A stretch of DNA of 64,000 nt from positions 147,949,317-148,013,316 of the forward strand of contig CM037584.1 of assembly GCA_021018995.1 (NCBI GenBank). The letters run 5' to 3'. This DNA comes from Chloranthus sessilifolius (taxonomy: Eukaryota; Streptophyta; Magnoliopsida; Chloranthales; Chloranthaceae). The notes beneath the pieces were generated by a model, which had not been told where the DNA came from, made no database searches, and saw nothing but the letters and a program-made list of their open reading frames with translations. Both the position numbers and the translations under genes were made by a program. The number at the start of each line of letters is the position of its first letter. Position 1 is the first letter of the stretch. Below are positions 12,491-22,703 of this stretch, one piece after another.

Positions 12491-13068
12491 AATACGTATG
12501 CATCTTACAAAAAAGTGGCATGTACTCCCAAAAAGCGTTGTGACATTAATTCACTCCGCTCGGGTAGTCATGCTAAATCAATTTTGAGACCGATGGGTTC
12601 GCCCCAAAGACCTCGAACCCTGCTTCATGTAGGGGCACCCGTGGCCAGTCAAATGGGGTAATCAATGCCTCACATGATTGGACACAAACTGTGGACCTTT
12701 GTGTATCTGCTTCGCACTTATCTTTGAGTATGGGCTAATCACCCTCTCACTTACGAAGCTGTTTTATTCGAAATAAAATTTGAACATCAAACATCTTCAA
12801 CCATCTCAAGAAGCGAATATTTTTCCCAGTATATTAGGTTTTCCTAACTCGCTCCATCTCGGTTATGCCCAGTAATGTCGCTAAGCGCTTGGAGACTGAT
12901 AACCTTGAGGAACAAACATTTTTCTCAAGATACAGGGCTTCCCTTTACTCACCATGTTACCCACCTAATGTTTGAGGTTAGTTTTGAATACGGCAGACCC
13001 GTCAGTATTGCCTTGGGCCTCTTCAAATGTCTCTTATCTTTAGCATTCGTTCATTAGTGATCAGATAC

Positions 13069-13079
13069 CAAAGAGGGGC
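13069..13079 (+). promoter_or_regulatory. Polypurine tract of the Tat-type element
   Basis: AAAGAGGGGCA lies a few bases before TGTTGACACCC, the typical start of Tat-lineage LTRs, and defines the LTR as a plus-strand 3' LTR. Confidence 0.65.
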
Positions 13080-13159
13080 ATTTGTTGACACCCAAATTAA
13101 GCCCAAGGGCCAATCGAAACATACTTCAAGAAAGGCGCACCCCCGAGCTTTCGATAACT

Positions 13160-13290
13160 TCTCCCATACCCTTAGGAACCTTCCCACACCCTTAGGAATC
13201 TTCCTGAACCCCTAGGAACTTGCCCAAAACCCTTAGGAACCTTCCCAAACCCTTAGGAACTTGTCCATACCCTTAGGAATTACCCCCGAC
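13160..13290 (+). repeat. 19-bp tandem repeat, about 7 units
   Basis: Units of ACCCTTAGGAACCTTCCCA repeat with small variations inside the U3 part of the LTR. Confidence 0.85.
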
Positions 13291-13878
13291 CTCTCCAAAC
13301 CCATAGTTAATGGGCAATGGTTAGAGAGAGATAAATTAGGGCTGGAAAGGACCTCTACTAATATTAAATCTTATACCATTGAAAAGTACAAGTTCTCAGC
13401 TTTCCAACAAGCCAAGAATCACCTTAATCAGAGTTATATGTCAAAAGTTACGATGATCCGAGCAATGCCCGAGAACCACTCTTGGCCAGGGCATATATGG
13501 CGCATCTAATACACATGCCAAGTATAGGTGGGACCCACCTCGGGCTCTAAAGTTCCAAACACTACAACTATGCTTGGTGTGTGTAATACATGCGTCAGGC
13601 TTAGCTACAGTAACTGTTGGTTTTTGCATGAAATTCACTTTTGGGGTTTGATTTGTTGACCATCTCAATGTTTAAGATGAGTTTCATTAGGACTGTTGCA
13701 TCCCTGATTACCCTATTTGCATCCCTTTAGTCATTTGAAACCTCACCCTATTATCCACCATTGAAGCCCATTGCCCACATTTCCAAGCTCTCAAAATCTT
13801 AGAAAACCTTAGATTAGAAGATTACCTAATTGCTAACCCTAATTAGCACTTAAACACCTGCCTAACCTACCATTTTCC

Positions 13879-13886
13879 TATAAATA
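13879..13886 (+). promoter_or_regulatory. TATA box of Tat-type LTR
   Basis: TATAAATA followed by GAGAGGCACCCCC, about 795 bp into the LTR. This is the plant consensus and the best core promoter in the left third of the window. Transcription would start some 25-35 bases downstream on the plus strand. Confidence 0.7.
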
Positions 13887-14600
13887 GAGAGGCACCCCCT
13901 TGGATTAAAGGCTTGAAAAATTTCCAAGAGAGAGAAAAGAGTAAGAAATCTATCCCTCCCTTGTGTGCACCAAATATCCATACAAATTCTAGAATTCTAA
14001 ATCATCTTAGAAACCCAATCCTTCTTTAAAAACCCTTGAGTTTAGGAGAACACTACCCCTTAGCCTTCTTCCTCTACCCCTTAGCTACCAAGCCTTAGAG
14101 TTAGAACCCTTCATTCAACCATCCAATCCATCAAAAGCTCACAAAAGCGCCCTCACGCAAAGGACCACAATGATGCTACAAGGGCCCAAGAGATCCGACT
14201 CTCCCCCTTACTCCTCTACCTTCTTAGCTTTTGCTCTATCCCTGAATTTGTGTCGTTATGCCACTGAAATCTCAGTAATTGCGGAGGGGCACACATAGGA
14301 TCATAGTACCTTCGGGTAAGAGGAAGTGCTCTTTTTATTTTTATTTTTCTTTTATCTTTGGCCATAAGTAGAGACCACTTTAGAGCTAGTTGATCGGGTG
14401 CCTAACACCTTCCCGATCGATAACCGAAGCCCCTATCCAAGAGCCTTTGGCATAGACCGATGAATCAAAGTCACATTTTTGGCACTTCAGAGCTTATAAA
14501 ATTGATTTAGGTTTTTCGAGACACCGAAAGCTCCTAGTGGCAACTCTATATCTTTTCAAGAGTGCGCATCATCGCGACGGGATCGTCGAAATTTCCACGG

Positions 14601-15335
14601 TTGCACGGATGCGCATAACCTATATTGAATATTTGCTAAAATTGATATGAGACAACATTTGCCATGTTTGAAAGTATTAAGACATAAATTTTTGTACATG
14701 TTTTTGCATATTTTGATATAATGCATCTTACTTATGTACTATATACATGACTCCATAAATTTTCGATTCTGATAACCTGATGCACCTCGCTGCCTCCTGT
14801 TTCACCTGCGCACTGGAACTTGTAATTCCGTCATGTCTCAGATCAAGTGACCCTGTTAACGTAGCTCAGGGGCTTGACGTTTCGTGTCAAGTGACCTTGT
14901 TAGCATAGCTCAAGGGCTTGACTTATGGGTATCAATTGATCCTGTTAACGTAACTCAGGGGCTTGACCTGTCTCATGTTGAGTGACCCTGTTAATGTAGC
15001 TCAGGGGCTTGATAGTTCGATGTGTAACTAGTTGAATCTCCTTGCCATTTGATCTAGTAATATACTGTGAATTGTTTATTGGCTTTCTATATGCTTTGTT
15101 GATCCTATATGCATTATGTTGAGGAAAATTCATTACCGCTTATTTAAAAACCTGACCATGATTTGTACTAATGAAATTCTTATTTGCTCCTACTTAATTT
15201 CACATGTTTTTCTTTCGTATCTATGCATCAAGTTTCATGAATAAAAAGGATAAATGGTAGCTTTGCCTATGTGATTCCCTATTGAGCTTGGATGAAGCTC
15301 ACCCCTCAACTATACGTCATAGTTGTGACTCGATT
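14601..15335 (+). mobile_element. Fragment of a Tekay-relative LTR (plus sense)
   Basis: It contains four copies of a unit matching, in reverse complement, the six-copy repeat at 45061-45271 in the insertion near 41461-48085. It ends with the conserved LTR hairpin (15274-15300) and ACTATACGTCATAG. Both termini of a full LTR are missing, and it joins unrelated AT-rich sequence at about 15335. Confidence 0.6.
14843..15012 (+). repeat. Four tandem units of a TCAAGTGACCCTGTTAACG repeat
   Basis: Four imperfect units spaced about 45-58 bp apart, each with TCAAGTGACC, GTTAACGTAGCTCAGGGG and CTTGA. CAAG and CTTG ends can pair. The same repeat in the opposite orientation is found six times at 45061-45271. 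Confidence 0.85.
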
Positions 15336-16427
15336 CTTTTTATGTATTATAATTATATTAAATTCAAGTCTCAACCTATTTCAAGCGCACAATGGAAATT
15401 ATAGTATTAGCATAGGATCGTTCCCACGAGGAAGTTCATCGTCTCATTAATTCCTATTTCTATCTTCTATCTAAATCCCTATTTTAAAAACTTTTATTTA
15501 TCTTTATGATTTCCTACTCTACTGAAGAAATATGAATAAAAGAATGGTTATTAAACTAAAGTGCATAAAAATAAATCCTAATCCTCCTTCAGATTAAGGT
15601 CGTCAATCTTAATCTCCAGCTTTCGGATATTTATGAAAATAAACAATACCATTACACCATATTTCTAGTTTCCTGGCGTTGGTCATCAATTAAGTCTATG
15701 ATCTTATCAATACAGATTTAATCTAATCAACAATCGATCATAAATTTGGGCGTCTATCAAACTTTAAAAAACTGAAGATGGAAAAATAAAAACCATTTCA
15801 CTAATCTGTAAATTCTAACCTAAGTCGTCAATTCAAATTAAAACTTGGAGATGTTTACAAAGCAAATAAAATCTAAACTAGAAAGCAAAGTAAAATATAT
15901 ACTTCACCCCTCAGCCGTAGTCGTCAATTTCTCCTGAGAAATTATAGATATCTATACTAATCTTCAGCACTCAATTACAGTCTTCAATTGCTCTTGAGAA
16001 ACCTCTGATATCTAATATACTCTAACTAGTATACACTACTTTGATCGAAAGAAAATCCAACCTCAGGCGTCAATTGATTATGAAATTCTTCGATGCTTAT
16101 TTCTATGTCGAGCCCTCTTATTTACAGATCATAAGGGGTCGGTTTACAAAGATCTAGTTCTAATAAAAGAAAATACTAAAAATAAAAGATTCCTAATATA
16201 ACTCTAATTCCTAATTTTATCTTTCCTTGCTTTCCTTAGTTGATGCGTTTCTGAATTGTTCTTTATTGAGCAGCAGCAGAGTCCTTCGGATTAATTTTTT
16301 ATCAATCTTCTCAGATCCATAGTTCATCACACTTCTAATTATAGGAGTCTTCTAATTCTAGATATGGTGGTGTTAAACTCTTACGTGATCTGCAACAGTA
16401 ATAGTAGAAGAAAGCTTCTTTTTTTAG

Positions 16428-16590
16428 GAAATCGTAAATAACGATTTCTTTCTTTCATAGATTATTTTGGAAAATCGTTAATCACGATTTTCTATTTCTC
16501 AAAGCTTCCTCATAGTTGACAATTCTCTGAATTATATTTTATCTCTTTTCTCCTTTTGTCTCTTTTGGAGAATAGTAAATTATGATTCTC
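16428..16590. repeat. Three stem-loops with the word AATCGT..ACGATT
   Basis: GAAATCGT/ACGATTTC at 16428-16448 has an 8-bp perfect stem and 5-nt loop. GAAAATCGT/ACGATTTTC at 16470-16492 has a 9-bp perfect stem and 5-nt loop. A decayed third copy lies at 16568-16590. The loop bases are AAATA, TAATC and AAATT. Confidence 0.85.
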
Positions 16591-17159
16591 TGACTTTCAG
16601 TAACGGTAAATCTTCTTTTTCGCTCAATTATTTTTCTTATTGCCTTTTGAGTTTTTTTTTATAAAGATTATCACTTAGGCTCTAATTTATTACTTATCTC
16701 TAATATCTGCACACCACTAACTCGTTAGTAGCAAACTATGGCCTAGTATTACTAAGTTAGGGGTGATAAAATAGTAAATTATGTGACTGATCACACCCGA
16801 AACTTAAGTTTTGCTAGTCTCTAGCAAACAAGGAAATATAAAATATTTAAAACTTTTAAATTTAAATGCCACTTTCGTAGGGAGCACGATTGCATTTAGC
16901 ATATGCAACAAGCCTTTAAACCCCTAAGCGATCCCTAGTGGAAGTGTTGTAGTCTCCTGAAGGTTTTTAGTTAAGTTACCTACAAACTTCAAATATTTTT
17001 AAATTTTTAAAAATATTTTTCAAAACTAAAATTCAAAATATAAACTAATTTTTCAGTAAGTCATTATATGTTCATTATTTTAAAATATTTCAAATCTTTT
17101 ATCCTTAGCTTCCCATCATCGCAATTATCCTTGATCAGAACTCAATAATTTCAATTCTT

Positions 17160-17233
17160 GTATAGCGTAGAGTGTGTGCATATCAGAGAAAAGTTTGTAT
17201 AGCGTTGAGTGTGTGGATATCAGAGAAAAGTTT
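17160..17233 (+). repeat. 37-bp tandem duplication
   Basis: Two adjacent units starting GTATAGCG, with two differences between them (17160-17196 and 17197-17233). Confidence 0.9.
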
Positions 17234-17429
17234 ATTCATCATAGATTTTTCTAAACTACAATTTTTTGAAAATATTTGCATCCAAACTCTCACTTATTGG
17301 CACACTCTCAAAAATAATTTAAATTTTGGATTCTCATAATATGATATGTTCGTGATAAATTCAAAGGACAATTAGCTAAAAAGATAAATCTCATGGAAAG
17401 GATAATCAATTCTTTTCATATAATTTCTA

Positions 17430-17637
17430 TATTTATCTAGCTCTTGAGGTTTTTATTGTCAAAACTGATAATAAAGCAATTTGCGACTTTTTAAATAATA
17501 AAAAAGAGATATTAGATGGAAGATGACTGAAATGGTATAATAAAATAGCTCTGTATACTTTTGAAGTTGAACATGTTAAAGGGAGTACTAATGTTTTGGC
17601 TGATTTTTTAAGCAGAGATCCAAGTTTAAACCACTAA
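17430..17637 (+). pseudogene. Endogenous pararetrovirus unit 1: C-terminal RNase H fragment
   Basis: The last part of a caulimovirid RT-RNase H polyprotein, recognised by a TDN motif and the terminal ADFLSRDP motif. It ends with a natural-looking TAA at 17635-17637. One internal stop interrupts it. The same sequence, with differences, occurs at 39745-39965. The left edge is a truncation of the viral array; no upstream viral sequence is present. Confidence 0.85.
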
Positions 17638-17717
17638 CCAAAGTGGACATATCTACTGCAGGAAGAAGATTTATGTTACCACTAAACCAGTGGATTTTAC
17701 TCTGTAAACGACAGAAG

Positions 17718-19101
17718 ATGACAGAAGAAGGAAACTCCTCTTCTCAACCACCTCCAAACATAAGAAAACCTTATGTTGGAAAAACCTTTATTAGAAAAAC
17801 TTATGTTGTGTTAAGAGGCCACCAACCTGGACTATATACCTCTTTCTTAGCTTGCCAAAAACAAGTTACCAACTTTCCAAACTCTCTTTACCAAATTCAT
17901 GATAATTTCAATGAAGCTAAATCAGCTTTTACTTTGTATCAAATACAACAATCACAATATTTGCTAGAACAAACTAGCATCTCGATGAATAATGTTCCTA
18001 ATTTCTATAATCCCAAAATAAGTCCAGAACTTTATCACGAGATTAATGGAGCTTGGAAATGCCAACTTCTGAACGATAAGAAATAGTTCAGGCGTCACAT
18101 GAGCAACCTCTCTCATAAAATTCATGAAAAAGAACAAAAGCTAGTAAAGCTACCAGATAGTTCGAATGCCCTTGTTAAATCCATAGCATGGGATTCTGAA
18201 ACATTCGCAGAAAACTTATCTCTTGAAAAAATCAATCACTTTTTAGAATTAGCAGATCTTATGGATTTAAATTATCCAGACTCCATTTTTCACAAATTAA
18301 AAAGGATTTGTTTGTTTGAAAAAATAAAACATATTTTGCCATGTGATTTCAGTAAACCCCTGATAGCACAAATTGAAGATCAAAAGTTTAAGATTAAACA
18401 GATCTTAATGGATAATTATAACATAGCTCAATGTTATGAAGATTTCCTTCTAAAGTTGTCAGTTTATACAGAAAATCTCATATATAATCTGGAAGAATAT
18501 CTCGATTGGGGATTAGTAAAATAACTAATCTTTCCTGGTTATCCTATCAATGAATTCTCGATGATGATCAAAACAATAGTCTATCATCTCACCAAAAATC
18601 TTAATCGCACTGTTTACTATACATTTTAAATCACAAGTACAATTGGATGGAGAACGAAAGAAAAATTTTATCAGCCGTATCAAATTTAGTTTTCAGAAAA
18701 AAACTAAAGACTAGGAGTTCGATGAAGTCAAAGACCCCATGGCTAAAGCAAGCATCATGTCCATTAATCCAAAATCCTATTGGATTCGTTCTCTTAAAAC
18801 ATTATCTTCAATGGCAAGGCAAATCCGTGGTACCGATAATAAATTCAACATATCAGATGGTCGGAGAATTTGAACTACAAATTTACCAATTGAATATATG
18901 AGGACTAAAGAGCAAAAAGTTGAAGCAACTTCATTATTATTAAAGTTCGATTCTCGAAAAGATCTTGACCTCCCAGAGAATCTTGAGATCGAAACGACGA
19001 TGCTCGAAGAAGATGAGATGCAAGACAGCTATGATCATCATAGTCCTACCTCAGAAGATTTGATTTTCTACCACAATCTGGAAAATTGTATGGAAGTATA
19101 G
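17718..19101 (+). pseudogene. Endogenous pararetrovirus unit 1: transactivator-like (TAV, ORF VI type) gene
   Basis: The first ATG in the conserved frame (MTEEGNSSS) is about 80 bp after the RNase H stop. Residues near 31-72 contain YVVLRGHQPGLYTSF and a following NFPNSLY segment. This is the RNase H1 N-terminal-like fold of caulimovirus P6/TAV proteins, which allow translation of polycistronic viral RNA. The frame runs about 460 codons to the stop at 19099-19101, a plausible family length. It is interrupted by stops at 18084-18086, 18522-18524 and later, and by a frameshift near 18695. The stop at 18084 is also present in the second copy (40046-41427). The C-terminus is acidic (EEDEMQDSYDHHSPTSED). 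Confidence 0.8.
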
Positions 19102-19251
19102 TGGATCACACCACTACCACCAGTAGCAAGAACGACTGCAGCGCATCCAGGACAAGTTGCTACACAGAATCGTTAGCCCTGTCGTCACAAACCAGAATCG
19201 TCAGCCATGACATCTCCCATTATCTTTCTTGAATAAAAAAGTAAGACATAG

Positions 19252-19375
19252 TTTGAAAAAAGAGAAAGCATCTTTACTATTGAAAAAAGTAGTTTGTCCA
19301 AATGTGTGTATGCTTTGAGAAAAGATAAAACATCTTTACTATTGTAAAAAGTAGTTTGTCCAGATGTGTGTGTAA
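19252..19375 (+). repeat. Two-copy 62-bp promoter repeat
   Basis: Copies at 19252-19313 and 19314-19375 share GCATCTTTACTATTG, AAAAGTAGTTTGTCC and ATGTGTGT. The same duplication is present in the other unit (48184-48306), so it predates the divergence of the two units. Its location just upstream of the TATA suggests an enhancer. Confidence 0.9.
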
Positions 19376-19460
19376 GGTATCAAGGAAAGTCTATTGAAGG
19401 GCATATCTCACCCTTGTTGTAGACATCGGTTTTTAGGAAGGAAATCTACAGTGTTGTAAA

Positions 19461-19472
19461 TGGTATCAGAGC
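19461..19472 (+). promoter_or_regulatory. tRNA-Met primer binding site (unit 2 genome start)
   Basis: TGGTATCAGAGC is complementary to the 3' end of initiator tRNA-Met, the universal minus-strand primer of Caulimoviridae, and by convention position 1 of the viral genome. The site is complete over 12 bases and followed by TAAG. Confidence 0.92.
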
Positions 19473-19872
19473 TAAGTTCAAGTGTTAGAGTTTGGTATTA
19501 GCATTAGCGTCTGCAGTGATGTTACCAGTCATTGTAAGTATGTAATGGAACCAATAGATGTTATTATCTTAAATATATTTATTATTATATTTTATTTTAT
19601 TTTTATCATAATGTTGGTTATTTATCTCCTTTGAGAGTATATCAAAATATAAAAAATAAATAAATAAATAAATAAATAAAATAAAAAGAGTATTTTAGAT
19701 TTTTATAAAATATTTCAGTCAACTTATTTGATATAAAAACTATGTACTTATCGTTTGGTAAAGCCCATATCCCTTCAAAGACTTTGATAGTTGTATGAGC
19801 TTTTCGTCTATTTGGGAACGGCTTAGGCACCAACAATACTTTAAGCGATTTTAGGTACATGTATCAAATAAT

Positions 19873-21715
19873 ATGACAGAAACATCTAGTAAAAATCTAG
19901 AAATACCTATTGACTGTATAAGTTCTTGGACAAATAAAAACCAAGACGATTATAGGCATATATTCCATATAGAAAAAATTCTGAAAATAATATGCATATA
20001 ATAAGTGGTTGTATAAATAGTCTGTTAGATATAACGGGTACTTGGTTAAAAAAAATATATAAGAAAGAAGATGATATGGAAATACAACTACATGCTATTC
20101 ACAATGAAGTAATGATAAATAAAGAAAATATTTTGGCCTTGGGCAAATTAATTGATTTGGATTTAAAGGAAGAAACCAAATCAAAAATAGAAAATCTAAT
20201 AACCAAATTAGAGCAGTTAGATTTAGAAAAATAAAAAGATGAATATTCGAATACCCGATTATTCTACGGAACTGATGGAATTGATGAAATCAATACCAAT
20301 AACATTTGTGTCTTACAAGAAAATATTGAATATAATTATCAAGAATACTTGAATGTAAAAGAAATCATCGAGTATTGACAATATTTATATATGGATGAAA
20401 CTCTTCCGGTTGAAGATAGAAATAATATCATTTCTCAAATAAAAGAAGTTTCTTTAAAATATGAACCTCTTTTAACATACTTCTAAAACCAGGAATTAAA
20501 TGAAAAATCAGAAACTGATACAATGAATATCACTTCTGATTACTCAGATGCTTCTTCAGATCTTAATAAGTCACAAACTCCTCTGACTCCTAGAAAGAGA
20601 AAAGCTGAAGAACCATTAGAGGAATTTGAAAATTTAGAAATATATTTAAAAACATTAATTCTTAAAGAACACGAAGAATATCCAAAATATCATATTCATA
20701 TGAATGATGGCATTTCTTCATCCGGAGTAAAAGATGAGGAAATCCCAATTCCTACAAATAATAGAAGAGATGATTTGAACAAAGAAAATGTAGCTCAAGG
20801 TGGTACATATCTAGATTTAACCAATGTTCCTTTTAAAGATCAAGAAAAGGTAATTGACGATTGGGCACAATCCATGTCCATAGCAATTACAAACCAAAAA
20901 GCCGTTTGGTCCAAAGAAAGATTTCTTGACTATATTACAGTAACACTTCAAGGTGATGTTTTGTAATGGTAAAAATAATGGAAAAAATCTAATGATGGTA
21001 AAATATAAAAAGCATCATTATTAGGAAGTTTTAATAATCTTGATGATATCTTAAAACACTTTACGATAATCATTAAAGAACATCTTTGTGGTTATACAGG
21101 TGAACAAAACCTAAAAGAAGATGCAATATATACTTTATCAAAATTAGAACTATACAATATTTGCTAATTTCAATAATATTATAACACTTTTAAAAAATAT
21201 TATTATCAATTGGAACCCCTAGTTAATATATCATGGTTAAAACAATTTTATGATAAACTCCCAGCACCGTGGGATGAAATAGTCATCTAAGGCTATCCAG
21301 ATTTTATTAGTAAATTAGCTAAGCAAGATACTTTAGGACTTAGAGCATCCTTTGTCCTAAGATTAATAGCAGATAGATGTTTAGAAATTAAAATAATTTA
21401 AGAATCAAATCACGAATTCTAACTTTGGTCATAAATATTGTGATTAAATTCTCTAAGAAAATTAGAAAATAAGATGTAATATCTCTAAAAGAAAGGGATA
21501 CAAGAAAGGTTTGAAGAAGAAAAAATTTAAATGAAAACCTTGGAACAAAAGAAAAAGGTTTGTTAAAAATAAAAAATATATTAAAAAGAAAAATAGATTG
21601 AGAAAATAGATAAAACGACCATGACTAAAAAGAAATGTCATTGTTTTATTTATATTGAAGAAGGACATTTTGCACCTCACTGCCCAAAACGAGGAAAAAT
21701 AATAACTAAAATGAT
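19873..21715 (+). pseudogene. Pararetrovirus unit 2: coat protein ORF (N-terminal coiled coil, capsid core, zinc finger)
   Basis: The start is the first ATG after the leader (METSS-type start, equivalent to 48814 in unit 3). Regions in order are: a Leu/Ile/Lys-rich likely coiled coil (to 20234), an acidic Ser/Asp-rich stretch (20523-20800), the capsid core with the caulimovirid-like FYDKLPAPWDE motif (near 21248-21280), a basic Lys-rich segment, and a CCHC zinc finger (CHCFIYIEEGHFAPHC, 21633-21680). The capsid packages viral DNA; the zinc finger binds pregenomic RNA. Several frameshifts and stops (near 19985, 20232, 20378, 20964 and 21285) make it non-functional. The stop at 20232-20234 is shared with unit 3. 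Confidence 0.82.
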
Positions 21716-22703
21716 TAAATATTTAGATGAAGCAAATCTAGATGTTTATTTTGGTGAAGAAATTTCAAGTGATGATAATAGTATCATTTATGAATTAGAA
21801 TCTGAAACAGACTCTAATTCTGACATAGATGATCTAATATTTATGTTAAATATAGTTGAAACATCAGACGAAGAACACCAAATGATTACGTTGAAAGACG
21901 TAATAGGTAAAGAAATATCTTTCTCTAAAAAACAACTTCAAAAATTTGAGTTACAACAAAAACTTAATAAAGAAGATATCTATAAAATTTCTCCTTTAGA
22001 CAAACTCTTATCTAGAAGAATATTTGAAGCTTTTTCAGAAAATGCTACTACAAAAAGCACATCTAATCTTACAACTAAAATAACACTATTTGATAAAAAG
22101 AAAATATTACGATGGAAAAAAGATAATCTAAAATTAAAATATATTCATATTGGTATACTTCAAATATGCATAACAGGATTGTTCAGAAATGGTATAGATA
22201 CACCTATACTAGCTGTAGTAATGGATGAAAGATTACTTAATCCTTTACAATTCTTGATTGGAGGGATTCAATCAAATTTAGCTTATGGAATGGTTTGGTT
22301 TAAACTAAAACCAAATTAGTTTATTTCACTTGGCGACCCAAATATTGAAGACACAATAAAAATTAAAATTCAAACAAAAGGATTAGAAATGAAAGAAGAT
22401 TCACACAACATAGTCATAACCTTGCAAACAGAACATGAATTAACCTCTAAACCAATAACAAAAATGCACAAATTAGACAAAAACCTGATTGAAACATTTG
22501 AACCCAAACCATATGATTCAGAAATCCAACCAAGGTTAATAAACTGGAAAGATTTACAAATACCTACACAATGGTTATTTGAAGATATTTTAGAACCAAA
22601 ACCAAAATCTCAAACCCAGATGATTAAAATACAAGCTTCTGGAAACAATTTATATTTTAGATATACAAGGACTGCCTCTTTTAATACTATAAAAGATGAA
22701 TAA
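21716..22703 (+). pseudogene. Pararetrovirus unit 2: movement protein (30K superfamily)
   Basis: It continues in frame from the coat protein zinc finger through an acidic linker (to about 21870). A domain follows with LSRRIFEAFSE, KYIHIGILQICITGL, TPILAVVMDERLLN and LIGGIQSNLAYGMVWFKLKP, characteristic of the caulimovirid 30K-type movement protein that enlarges plasmodesmata. One in-frame stop (22317-22319) replaces a Tyr codon of unit 3; otherwise the frame is open to 22703. The order coat protein then movement protein is opposite to badna-, petu- and florendoviruses, and fits cavemovirus/solendovirus-like genomes. Confidence 0.8.

Larger units (their letters stand above)
8217..13082 (+). 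mobile_element. 3' internal region of a Tat-type element, including an antisense ORF
   Basis: The region ends with a purine tract (AAAGAGGGGCA) directly before an LTR start TGTTGACACCC at 13083, so it reads as the internal 3' part of a plus-strand element. It contains an antisense PMD gene remnant (8540-10580), low-complexity repeats (10640-11540), palindromes (11930-12100) and an AT-rich minisatellite (12225-12490). Carrying an extra ORF, sometimes antisense, between integrase and 3' LTR is known for Tat-lineage elements. The element's own integrase is not present, and the left border at 8217 is the end of the Tekay LTR. About 12500-13068 is non-coding and I see nothing further in it. Confidence 0.55.
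13083..14600 (+). mobile_element. Tat-type LTR (right end approximate)
   Basis: It starts TGTTGACACCC after a polypurine tract. It contains a 19-bp tandem repeat (about 13160-13290), palindromes of the GTGTGTAATACACAC type (13497-13605), a good TATA box (13879-13886), and near its end the block TTGATCGGGTGCC...GGCAACTCTATAT shared with window positions 1-248. The terminal CA could not be placed with confidence. The boundary lies between about 14540 and 14620. Confidence 0.7.
15336..17429. other. Unassigned AT-rich repeat DNA with palindromes
   Basis: No coding region is supported. The stretch contains GGATCGTTCCCACGAGGAAG (near 15410), repeated words GTCGTCAATT/GTCATCAATT (15600-16075), three stem-loops (16428-16590), and a 37-bp direct duplication (17160-17233). 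The style resembles a degraded non-coding transposon, but I cannot name the family. Its right border is the start of pararetrovirus homology at about 17430. Confidence 0.5.
19102..19872 (+). promoter_or_regulatory. Pararetrovirus unit 2: intergenic promoter, primer site and leader
   Basis: Non-coding region between the transactivator gene and the coat protein ORF. It includes a two-copy 62-bp enhancer-like repeat (19252-19375), a decayed TATA (TATTGAA at 19392-19398; TATTTAA in unit 3), the tRNA-Met primer site (19461-19472) and an AT-rich leader with an (AAAT)n tract near 19655-19680. This is the usual site of the pregenomic RNA promoter in Caulimoviridae. Confidence 0.8.

Noticed and set aside
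18647..18901. 84-residue frame inside the TAV region
   Set aside because: Out-of-frame shadow of the TAV gene.
19461..19472. Possible tRNA-Met gene
   Set aside because: Only the 12-base complement of the tRNA 3' end is present; it is a primer binding site.
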